Shown here piece by piece: positions 27,636 to 34,735 of a stretch of 64,000 nucleotides of DNA. Each line of letters opens with the position of its first letter. The stretch's first letter is position 1. Where the stretch lies: contig NZ_UGNW01000001.1 in assembly GCF_900452515.1 (NCBI RefSeq), forward strand, positions 3,307,501 through 3,371,500. Reading direction: 5' to 3'. A program made the position numbers and the translations under genes. The DNA is from Legionella birminghamensis. GTDB lineage: Bacteria > Pseudomonadota > Gammaproteobacteria > Legionellales > Legionellaceae. The notes below the pieces were generated by a model. It was not told where the DNA came from. It made no database searches and saw only the letters and a program-made list of their open reading frames with translations.

Positions 27636-28160
27636 ATGAGCAGTTATGTGACGGGGTTTAAATCAGTAGAATCGCACTGGCCTAAAGGGCATGTCTGGGA
27701 TTTTGATACCCGGCATGTGCTTTCGACCCATGCGATACATCACAATGCACCGGAAATCCTTTTAACCCCCGGTTCACATCATAAAACCGGACAAGAAATA
27801 AATACTGGCAAACATTACAGGGAACTGGAAAAGTTCCTGCTCGACTGTTATCCTCAGGCGGAACAGGTTTATCGCTGGTCGGCCCAACATTACCAGGCAG
27901 CTGACGCTATCCCCCTTCCCCAAAAGAAATTCATCCAGGGGAAGGAAAGTAGTTGAAATTGAGCGTGAAAAATTTGCTGTATCGCGTGATGCAAGTCATC
28001 AGCTTCATGTCGGGTCCGCAGTTTGTCCACATATGAAATGCATTGTAAACTGGAACCATAGCGAACAGACCTGGGATTTGCCGCTGCCATGGCAGCCGTT
28101 TTAGCCCGGACGGCCGCATTCTGGAAGGTCGGCGACACAGGATCTGACGGTAAACCCTAA
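27636..28160 (+). pseudogene. Decayed FAD-dependent oxidoreductase with C-terminal Rieske domain
   Basis: Remnant of a DAO-type FAD oxidoreductase fused to a Rieske domain. Frame 1 (27636-27956) reads DTRHVLSTHAIHHNAPEILL, TPGSHHKTGQE, and RWSAQHYQAADAIPLP (family WSAQDY-PxDGLPYIG), then stops. A shifted frame at 27943-28080 gives EREKFAVSRDASHQLH and VCPHMKCIVNWNHSEQTWD, and a third frame from 28079 gives CRCHGSRFSPDGRILEG. Those are the two Rieske cluster motifs. The N-terminal FAD-binding GxGxxG half is missing. At least two frameshifts plus truncation make it non-functional. Confidence 0.85.
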
Positions 28161-28185
28161 TTTTAAAGATGAATAAGGAATTAAG

Positions 28186-28521
28186 ATGCGTATTTTATTG
28201 GTACTTCTCTTTTGTCTCACCGCTCTCGGAGGAGCCTACCTCGCAAGTTATGTGTTTGCCAACAAAGAAACCCCGAAAGGAGTCGCGCTAGCGCATGGTT
28301 CTTTAGGAGCCCTGAGTATTTTATTTTTCATTGTTATGGCTTTTTTTTACTCATTACCGCTAACCGCTTTGTTCATTTTTGTTCTCGCGGCATTGGGAGG
28401 GATTTATATTTTTCTTCGTGATATTCAGGGAGTCGCACCCTCGAAGTTAATGGTGCTTGGCCATGGCGGCCTGGCTTTGTGCGGCGTATTGATACTCATT
28501 GTGTGGATAGTGAAACAATGA
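28186..28521 (+). CDS. Small membrane protein
   Basis: 111 residues, mostly hydrophobic, with four predicted helices (about 2-22, 36-56, 58-77 and 88-109). No family recognised. SD AAGGAA precedes the ATG. The next gene begins 3 bp after the stop, and the HIT gene overlaps that one, so the three form an operon. A role in the envelope is likely but unspecified. Confidence 0.75.
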   Translation: MRILLVLLFCLTALGGAYLASYVFANKETPKGVALAHGSLGALSILFFIVMAFFYSLPLTALFIFVLAALGGIYIFLRDIQGVAPSKLMVLGHGGLALCGVLILIVWIVKQ

Positions 28522-28524
28522 CCT

Positions 28525-29115
28525 ATGCCAGAAATTAAAGGAAAAAAGATTAGCTGGTCTGCTTTGTTTGCAGCTGCCATTGGCGGGGTAGGCTTGAATT
28601 TTTTGCTTAATCTTCTGGCTTTAGCTTTCGGCATTAGCAGCTTTTCGGTTGAGGAAAATACCCATACCCGTTTTCTCATTAGCGGCTATCTGCTTTTCTG
28701 CCTGTCTGCTTTTATAGCCATGTTTTTTACCGGCTGGCTGGGAGGCAAACTCTCCTCAGGACAATTACTGCCGCGGGCCTGGGGAATAATCTACGGTTTT
28801 CTGGCCTGGTGCCTGCTGCTATTATTCACCATCATTTTAATTACCAATATGATTCAATATACTGCTTTTCATGCTAATTTTACCTCGAATCTAACAGGCA
28901 TCCACATCAGCGCTGATTCACCGATGATGACGGAAACGGTTTCGGAAAAAGAAGGGAAGCCAGCAATACCTGACAGCGAAAAAGCTCAGAAGATAGTCCG
29001 TCTGAACATTTATCAAACTTTTTTTCTGTTCCTGATTGGCGCATTGGCCAGTTGCATAGGCGGATATATAGGGTATAGACCTGGTCACTCAGGAGGCATG
29101 TATGAAAACCGCTGA
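28525..29115 (+). CDS. Membrane protein, 196 aa
   Basis: Four hydrophobic helices (about 10-32, 50-71, 80-105 and 164-185) with a longer hydrophilic loop (about 110-160, SADSPMMTETVSEKEGKP). No family recognised. It starts 3 bp after the preceding membrane gene and its end overlaps the HIT gene by 14 bp, so translation is coupled. Confidence 0.75.
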   Translation: MPEIKGKKISWSALFAAAIGGVGLNFLLNLLALAFGISSFSVEENTHTRFLISGYLLFCLSAFIAMFFTGWLGGKLSSGQLLPRAWGIIYGFLAWCLLLLFTIILITNMIQYTAFHANFTSNLTGIHISADSPMMTETVSEKEGKPAIPDSEKAQKIVRLNIYQTFFLFLIGALASCIGGYIGYRPGHSGGMYENR

Positions 29116-29530
29116 GTGTATCATTGACCGAATTGTCAACGGCGAGGAAAAAGCCTGGATCGTGTATGAGAACGAGCTATTTATAGCCTTTCTGGATCAT
29201 CATCCCCTTTTTCCTGGGCATGTTTTGCTTTCGCCTAAGGCACATATTGCCAATTTTGATGAATTGCCCGCCTCTCTGTCAGGGCCATTGTTTACTCTAT
29301 GCCAGCGGCTGAGCAAAGCGGTTATTGACGCAATGCAGGCAACAGGCAGCTTTATTGCCACTAATAATAAAGTCAGCCAGAGTATCCCTCACCTGCATGT
29401 TCATATTGTGCCGCGGAATAAAGGGGATGGTTTGAAAGGTTTTTTCTGGCCGAGAAGCCGATACCGGGATGATGAACATTTGCTTGAAACGCAGCAGAAA
29501 ATTATTGAAAGTTTGGCTGCGAATCAATAA
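29102..29530 (+). CDS. HIT-family hydrolase
   Basis: A 142-residue histidine-triad nucleotide hydrolase/transferase. The catalytic HxHxH motif is HLHVHIVPR; upstream are the family pieces FLDHHPLFPGHVLLSPKAH and ATNNKVSQS. Such proteins cleave AMP-linked or dinucleoside-polyphosphate substrates. SD AGGAGG lies within the previous gene, 5 bp before the ATG. Third gene of the small operon starting at 28186. Confidence 0.9.
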   Translation: MKTAECIIDRIVNGEEKAWIVYENELFIAFLDHHPLFPGHVLLSPKAHIANFDELPASLSGPLFTLCQRLSKAVIDAMQATGSFIATNNKVSQSIPHLHVHIVPRNKGDGLKGFFWPRSRYRDDEHLLETQQKIIESLAANQ

Positions 29531-29569
29531 GACTGTAGTGCTGATGAGCACCCCGTTTTGCAAACCTAG

Positions 29570-29645
29570 TATCCACACAAATGTATCTGAAATAAAGCTA
29601 TCGAATCCCCGGGCTGAATCGCTCACAGACTCGCAAAGACGGTTG
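29570..29645. repeat. Fragments of two dispersed repeats
   Basis: 29570-29610 matches the left end of the 203-bp element (TATCCACACAAATGTATC..., then AAGCTATCGAATCCCC). 29631-29643 (CTCGCAAAGACGG) matches the end of the degenerate 92-bp unit near 4190. Confidence 0.6.
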
Positions 29646-29657
29646 CAGCAGCGTATA

Positions 29658-30416
29658 ATGAGTCTTTTCCCAACGGTTAAATACGCTTTGTTCCAATTTA
29701 AAACCTTCCTCTCATTGATCAGCCAGGCCTGGAAATCCTATGAGGCTTGCCGTAAAACACTTTGGTGGCCATTTGCTTTTCTGTTACTCACACCCCTTGC
29801 TGCATTGATTCTTGCTTTTATTGTTCCCGGATTTATCGCCAAAATGGGATTCATTTCTGATCATTTTATGGATAGCAAAATTTATCTGTTTTTGCTGCTG
29901 CTCTTGTTTTTCGCGGTAGGCGGCAGGTTTGTGCATGCCTGTAATTGGGTATCCCGGAAGCATATTGAAAAAGAGACTATTGATGAGAACACCGGCTTTG
30001 TCCGTTTCGGAATAGCCTGGCAAGCGACCCTGCTTGTCGCATTATGCTCCCTGCTAACCAGCATAGGTTTTGCCCTTTCCTCTCTTTTAGGGATTGCGCT
30101 CTGGTTTGTTTTTCTATTGGCCGCGAATGCGGTCACTGAGCCGGCTGCTTCTTTTAAATCTTTCTGGAATAGCCATTTAAATTTATACAAAAATCATTAT
30201 GGAAAAATCATTGCAATGGGCTTGACCCGTATTCTGGTTTTAATTGTATTTTTAAGTCCTCTAATCATTTTCAGTTTCACCCTGCATGCGTCCCCCACTC
30301 TGCGTTTCCTGACGGGCTTGGTTGCATTCCCCCTGATGGTTTATTTACTAATTCGCCTTATTCCTTTTTATATCTTTCTCCCCAGTTACTTCTACAATAA
30401 CCTGCTAAGGTCTTAA
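29658..30416 (+). CDS. Polytopic membrane protein
   Basis: 252 residues from the ATG at 29658 (MSLFPTVKY). The open frame extends back to 29469 through the HIT gene and a repeat, so the downstream start is preferred though its SD is weak. Five or six membrane helices (about 34-58, 74-91, 116-150, 190-212 and 220-245). Asn/Lys/Ser loops, no known motif. Resembles uncharacterised inner-membrane proteins of Legionella in style only. Confidence 0.72.
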   Translation: MSLFPTVKYALFQFKTFLSLISQAWKSYEACRKTLWWPFAFLLLTPLAALILAFIVPGFIAKMGFISDHFMDSKIYLFLLLLLFFAVGGRFVHACNWVSRKHIEKETIDENTGFVRFGIAWQATLLVALCSLLTSIGFALSSLLGIALWFVFLLAANAVTEPAASFKSFWNSHLNLYKNHYGKIIAMGLTRILVLIVFLSPLIIFSFTLHASPTLRFLTGLVAFPLMVYLLIRLIPFYIFLPSYFYNNLLRS

Positions 30417-30441
30417 TCGAATTCCGTCATGGAATTCGATT
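30415..30441. terminator. 11-bp perfect inverted repeat after the membrane gene
   Basis: AATCGAATTCC-GTCAT-GGAATTCGATT begins at the stop codon. The stem is not GC-rich and no strong T-run follows, so terminator is a tentative call. Confidence 0.45.
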
Positions 30442-30485
30442 CTAAGCTTTGCGCATTCTTAACTCACAGTTTCCAAAATTAAAAC

Positions 30486-30491
30486 TATACT
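30486..30491 (+). promoter_or_regulatory. Possible -10 element TATACT
   Basis: It lies 39 bp ahead of the small exported gene at 30531. The -35 region (CTCACA) is weak. Confidence 0.35.
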
Positions 30492-30530
30492 TAGGTTGTG
30501 TGGAAAAAACTTTAATAAAAAGGATTCATT

Positions 30531-30770
30531 ATGAAGATACAAGTGCATAGTTTTTCTAAAGTTTTAGGCCCTATCGCCTTTGCTGCTCTCCTGATGTTGG
30601 GTGTCGGCTATTTTTCAAACGCTGAAGCAGCACAGGGATGCGGGTTTGGAAATCATATGAATTACTGGGGAAGATGTGTACCCAATGCACCCGGCCCATG
30701 GGCAAGACCAGCGCCTGGCAGACCTGATTGCTGGATTAATGATCATGGGAATTTGCGCTGTTACCGGTAA
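30531..30770 (+). CDS. Small exported protein with GCG/Cys motif
   Basis: 79 residues with a clear signal peptide (cleavage after AEA, about residue 34). The mature 45 residues read QGCGFGNHMNYWGRCVPN then a Pro/Arg linker PGPWARPAPGRPDCW and LRCYR. The GCG...GxCxPN pattern is that of small Cys-containing exported peptides with GCG/CRPN-type motifs; function unknown. Four cysteines probably make two disulfides. SD AGGA precedes the ATG. Single-gene unit. Confidence 0.78.
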   Translation: MKIQVHSFSKVLGPIAFAALLMLGVGYFSNAEAAQGCGFGNHMNYWGRCVPNAPGPWARPAPGRPDCWINDHGNLRCYR

Positions 30771-30804
30771 ACCTTAATAGACGTGCTATTCAAATGAGGA
30801 AGAA

Positions 30805-30945
30805 TTAGTGGGCTTACCACCGGCCTGTTATGTACAGGTGGAAGTCGGGTTACAAGCTTTAGGCGTCTTCATACAATGAAGCATGCACACCGCTTGCAAG
30901 AGCTAACCTCCTGGGTAAAAATTTGAGCGGTGTAAGCCCAACTAA
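30805..30945. ncRNA. Candidate structured RNA, strand uncertain
   Basis: A 141-nt region with no open frame. Its ends pair over 17 positions (TTAGT+GGGCTTAC+ACCG with CGGTGTAAGCCC and ACTAA, two single-base bulges). Inside lie CCACC/GGTGG, GGTTA/TAACC, AGCT/AGCT and a tight CTTCAT-ACA-ATGAAG hairpin at the apex. The long bulged rod with an A-rich internal bubble recalls 6S RNA, but no 6S sequence signature or flanking ygfA/zapA is seen. It could also be a non-autonomous mobile element. Confidence 0.45.
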
Positions 30946-31009
30946 TTCTTTGTACTACATTAGCGCAATTATTGATCTTTTACAAGATCCTGTGGTTCAA
31001 AAAAAGGCA

Positions 31010-32362
31010 TCACAGGGGAGACGGCTGCGCTTGTTTCCTACCCTCCAGACGCTCTAAGGGATTGTTGGTGGTTATACCATTGGCAAAATCAGCGATCCGG
31101 GTGTAGGTAGCAGCATCCCATTGGCCGTATGATCGGACATGATTAGCGAGCTGCTCAATAACAACGTCCCTATTGGCCTGATTAAAGCTGCGATACACAT
31201 AATCTCTCAATGATTGGCCGCCTGCCTTGCTGGTTAACAGCGCGTGCAATGCGGTTGCCTTGTCTTTTTCGCTCACTTTCTCGCTTTCAAAGATCTGCTG
31301 ATAAAATTGCGCACGCTGTTGTCCTAATTTTCCATGGTATCGAATACTAAAAAATCCATTGTGCACAAGCTGCAGGCCAGAATGGGATTTATAGTCAATA
31401 ATGTAAGCCTTGATTCCCTGCAATACGCGTTGATATACATCATCAATATTCTGCTGATTGATATGCAAGACAGCCGCATCATACTTCTTCATTTTTTCAA
31501 TGTAGCTGGCAGCAAGCTTCTGCATATCATAACCAGGTTTCGCTTTATAATTGCTGTCATCATAGGACTCAGTCATACCTTCATCTGAAACCTTGTACTC
31601 CACCTGTCCTTTTAAAGATAAGCGCCCTTCATCGATGATTTTTTGGCGATGGGGAATAACCAGTTCCGGAATGATGTGTTCCACCATTACTTGGGGCTCG
31701 ACACGTCTGGCGATAGGTAAGCGGGCGGGATGGAATTTATCGCGGGTACGCATGACTTCAAGGCTATCAGCCATATTAATCAGTTGCCTTATATAATCAT
31801 AAGCCAAACCATATTCCCCCATGAAACGGGCTTGATTGTCTTTATAACGGACTGCATCACCAAAAATCCTGGCCAGTTTCTTTATCCGCTCAGAGGAAGG
31901 TTTGACCTGAAAATCTGCCCAATACACTGAATTAAAATAGTGTTCACAATTATCGCCGCTTTGTTTATCCCAAAGATCAACCCCATCCCCTAAACGGCCA
32001 GTGTCATGAAAAAGGGTAGCAATTTCTACCATTTCCAGAAACTGCTCTTTGGTTATTTCAAACGCTTTACAGAAATCCGCTATTGCGCTGTCATAACTAA
32101 AAACATGGGTCGAATAAGCCTTATCAATCGCCGGAATTGCTTCCATTGCAGCCAGGGCATGAGGCAAACCATGCGACAGGCGAATATCAAACTCATAGTT
32201 TTCCGCTTTATCCTGAATTGCCCACCCTTCTCTTTTAAATCGAATTTTAGTAAGAGGAAGAAGTGAGAACGGGATCTGCAGCTTATTGAGGTTGACTACC
32301 CGCATCGGATGGGAATAATAATGGAAATTAGCGTAATTAACGGCTTTTTTGATATTTGACAT
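31010..32362 (-). CDS. SidE-type phosphodiesterase (HD-superfamily) domain protein
   Basis: 450 residues. Residues about 60-215 carry SHGLPHALAA (His64, His68), ATLFHDTGRLGDGVDLWDK (His119-Asp120) and MADSLEVMRTRDKF (Asp199), an HD-type metal centre laid out as in the PDE domain of Legionella SidE effectors, which cleave or transfer ADP-ribosyl-ubiquitin. There is no mono-ADP-ribosyltransferase domain. A stand-alone PDE like DupA/DupB, which remove phosphoribosyl-ubiquitin, would fit, but other HD hydrolase roles are possible. C-terminal half helical and unrecognised. No signal peptide. Confidence 0.68.
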   Translation of the reverse strand: MSNIKKAVNYANFHYYSHPMRVVNLNKLQIPFSLLPLTKIRFKREGWAIQDKAENYEFDIRLSHGLPHALAAMEAIPAIDKAYSTHVFSYDSAIADFCKAFEITKEQFLEMVEIATLFHDTGRLGDGVDLWDKQSGDNCEHYFNSVYWADFQVKPSSERIKKLARIFGDAVRYKDNQARFMGEYGLAYDYIRQLINMADSLEVMRTRDKFHPARLPIARRVEPQVMVEHIIPELVIPHRQKIIDEGRLSLKGQVEYKVSDEGMTESYDDSNYKAKPGYDMQKLAASYIEKMKKYDAAVLHINQQNIDDVYQRVLQGIKAYIIDYKSHSGLQLVHNGFFSIRYHGKLGQQRAQFYQQIFESEKVSEKDKATALHALLTSKAGGQSLRDYVYRSFNQANRDVVIEQLANHVRSYGQWDAATYTRIADFANGITTNNPLERLEGRKQAQPSPL

Positions 32363-32409
32363 AGGATACTCTTACAGCAAAAATGAGTTTATTTTATCCT
32401 ATTTGAGCA

Positions 32410-32736
32410 CTAACAAACAATAGTGTGATTGATAAAATCAACCGATATACTCGGGTACTTCACTATTCGTTTCCCCTTCCAGAGAGGGGAAATAGCATCC
32501 TCGTCGGCGTAAAAGCACTGTTGGCCATCACGAAGTACAAAAGTTGCTCCATCCGCACCGCTTAATTTTCTTGCCGCCCTGCGCACGATAAACATAATGG
32601 TTTCAAGATCTTTTGCCAAAGAAATTTTTTGCAAAACGTCCAGTATGAGTTCTAATTGGGTTGAAGAAAACGATCCTTCACGGGCAAAAGCATCAGTTGA
32701 AGCCTTCTCGCATGAACCTAAGATAAGCTTTGCCAT
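32410..32736 (-). pseudogene. Truncated GAF-domain gene
   Basis: The 108-residue frame begins like a GAF sensor (LELILDVLQKISLAKDLETI, ARKLSGADGATFVLRDGQQCFY, ISPLWKGKR) and then loses the family pattern at IVKYPSISVDF before stopping. The usual GAF continues for about 100 more residues and often a kinase. It is probably the 5' remnant of a GAF-containing signalling gene. An intact short product cannot be excluded. Confidence 0.65.
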
Positions 32737-32842
32737 CGCATAACTATCCTTAACAAATGTAATGTTAAGTATATAACAAGTATACCAATACGGCTTCCTG
32801 AATCTTACCCGGATTAGGTTACCCGGTTTTCACTTTTGCAAA

Positions 32843-33844
32843 TCAGGAGGACATACTTATGGAAGCACTGCTGCTTGTTTGACTATTGGTTTTCTCGTCG
32901 AACTTGCCCGAGACTAATAGCTTAGGATTATCAAAGCCCCTCGTTATTATTTTTTTGCAGGTTTGTCCAAGGGAAGAATTTATTTTTTCTGAATTAGACG
33001 AGCTTGCTTTTCGCGACTTATCAACAATTTCGAGACTACTTTTGACTGTATTGGGAATTTCATGACTTAATTCGTCAAGGGTATATTTTCCGCTAACCTG
33101 AATCATTTCCCATTGCTCTTCATCAGCGCACAGCGGGGTTATAATTTCACGGCGATTTTGTCCATGCACTGGCAAGCAAGCAATTTCAAGTTTGGTCTTA
33201 TCCAACTCTTCAGCTAAAGCGGGTAACTGTTTGTGGGAAATTGGCAAATATGTATTTGCGTTTAAGAAAAATTTAGACTTTAGAAAATTTTTTACCGGAT
33301 CCACCTGTACCTTCTTACTACCAAAAAAACCATGTTTCTGTTTTTGGATGGAGAATATTTTTTGAAACTGAATCACTTGGGGATAAGATAAAAATACTAA
33401 ACTTTTAACTTCTTTCCCTGGCTTATTCTGATCGGCCTTATCCTTCGTTGACTGCTCCCTGGCTGGCTCTTCTTTATCCAAATCTTCCTTGCATTGCCAA
33501 ACCATGATTGTTTCATTACCCAAGCCCTTCTTCGTAGGATCGACGGTTGGTATTGTGCCCTTGACATAGTACACAACGCCTGCAGTTAAGGCCTCCATAT
33601 ATTGGCAATGATTAGCGGAATCATGTTTTTTAATCCGGAAGGGAACCGGTTGAGGCTCTGTCATACCTACTTCGCCCTTCGGCAGGACACAAGCGAGGTA
33701 AACGTTCTTTTTCGGATGAGCTTTTTTAGACCCCTCCTCGGGTTTAATCTCGTCTTCAATATCTGAGACAAGCAATTTTTTATAATTGATTAAAATAGCA
33801 TTTCTTAACAGCCACTCGAGGCAGACGCTACGGGCAAAAACCAT
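32843..33844 (-). CDS. Orphan protein with Ser-rich tail
   Basis: 333 residues from the ATG at 33844 (MVFARSVCLEWLL), preceded by GGAAGAGGAAAT; the frame is open to 33886. Lys/Glu-rich throughout, with a charged linker (KEEPAREQSTKDKADQNKPG) and a C-terminal Ser-rich segment ending SSSASISMSS. No signal peptide, membrane helix or enzyme motif. It lies in the effector-rich region, so a secreted role is guessed from place and composition only. Confidence 0.7.
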   Translation of the reverse strand: MVFARSVCLEWLLRNAILINYKKLLVSDIEDEIKPEEGSKKAHPKKNVYLACVLPKGEVGMTEPQPVPFRIKKHDSANHCQYMEALTAGVVYYVKGTIPTVDPTKKGLGNETIMVWQCKEDLDKEEPAREQSTKDKADQNKPGKEVKSLVFLSYPQVIQFQKIFSIQKQKHGFFGSKKVQVDPVKNFLKSKFFLNANTYLPISHKQLPALAEELDKTKLEIACLPVHGQNRREIITPLCADEEQWEMIQVSGKYTLDELSHEIPNTVKSSLEIVDKSRKASSSNSEKINSSLGQTCKKIITRGFDNPKLLVSGKFDEKTNSQTSSSASISMSS

Positions 33845-33934
33845 ATTTCCTCTTCCAAAATCAACAAGAAAGAGACCATTATACACAAATTAGGCAAAAA
33901 TTACCCAGGAAATAGAAATTTTAGTACTTCTCTG

Positions 33935-34603
33935 CTATTTTTGACTTTTGCTGCCCTGTGCAACTAATGCGTTTACACGGTTTACAAAATTGGAGCCAGG
34001 ATCGGTCTTCAAGCGCTCATAGTCAGGGTCTTTTTCCAGCCACAGCGGCGTGTTTTTATAGCGCAGGTATTCATGGTGGCCAATTACATCCTTTATCCCC
34101 GGGTATTTATTTTTTAAATAGCAAACCAAAAAAGCATTGGCTTCAACCTGCTTTTCCGTCAAATCATCTTTGCCGTCAATGCCGCCCACATTTTCAATGC
34201 CAATGGCATAATGGTTCAAACCAATTACATGCCTGGCCATCCAGTTTTCCGGCATCAACTGATAGATACTGCCGTCGCGATCAACCAGGTAATGGCTTGA
34301 TACATTCAAATCATCCGGAATTTCCTGCCGGCGCGGTGAGTTAGCCGGTAACATTTCAGGGTTAAAAACGCGTAAGGCGAGCTCCAAAGTAGGCAGACAG
34401 GTCCAGTGCAGGATAATCATTTTAGGTTCGATCTCAATGGAAGAAGAGTCAATTCCATAGTGTGTCGACTGATAAAGCCGGCTAAGTTCAATTCGTTTTT
34501 TAGTAAATTCTATTGGTTTTTGGTGAATATTCTTCGAATCATAACAGGAAAACGCCTGTAGTTTGGCGGCGAAAAGAAAAAGAAAAAAACGAATCAATTT
34601 CAT
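33935..34603 (-). CDS. Exported N-acetylmuramoyl-L-alanine amidase (Amidase_2)
   Basis: Cleaves the amide bond between MurNAc and the peptide stem of murein. 222 residues from 34603 with a signal peptide (MKLIRFFLFLFAAKLQAFS). The zinc amidase core: IILHWTCLP (first His), SSHYLVDRDGSIYQL, WMARHVIGLNHYAIGIENVG, and IKDVIGHHEY near the end with the second zinc ligand region. N-acetylanhydromuramyl (AmpD-like) specificity is possible, but the export signal points to the periplasm. Divergent from the giant gene at 34736. Confidence 0.88.
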   Translation of the reverse strand: MKLIRFFLFLFAAKLQAFSCYDSKNIHQKPIEFTKKRIELSRLYQSTHYGIDSSSIEIEPKMIILHWTCLPTLELALRVFNPEMLPANSPRRQEIPDDLNVSSHYLVDRDGSIYQLMPENWMARHVIGLNHYAIGIENVGGIDGKDDLTEKQVEANAFLVCYLKNKYPGIKDVIGHHEYLRYKNTPLWLEKDPDYERLKTDPGSNFVNRVNALVAQGSKSQK

Positions 34604-34735
34604 ACAATATTGACAGTTATTGGAAAGCACTATTGTTGCAGATTTCCATTAAACAATACAGGTCAAAAAATCCTTAATAATTGGTTAAGGAAAAGTGCTT
34701 ACAATACCACCAGTTTCCAATCATGAGGCTGGTTT

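Noticed and set aside
29469-29657. N-terminal extension of the 252-residue membrane protein
   Set aside because: It overlaps the HIT gene and runs through repeat fragments; the downstream ATG gives a normal membrane protein.
30805-30945. Firm 6S RNA call
   Set aside because: Shape is compatible, but the sequence hallmarks and usual flanking genes are absent.
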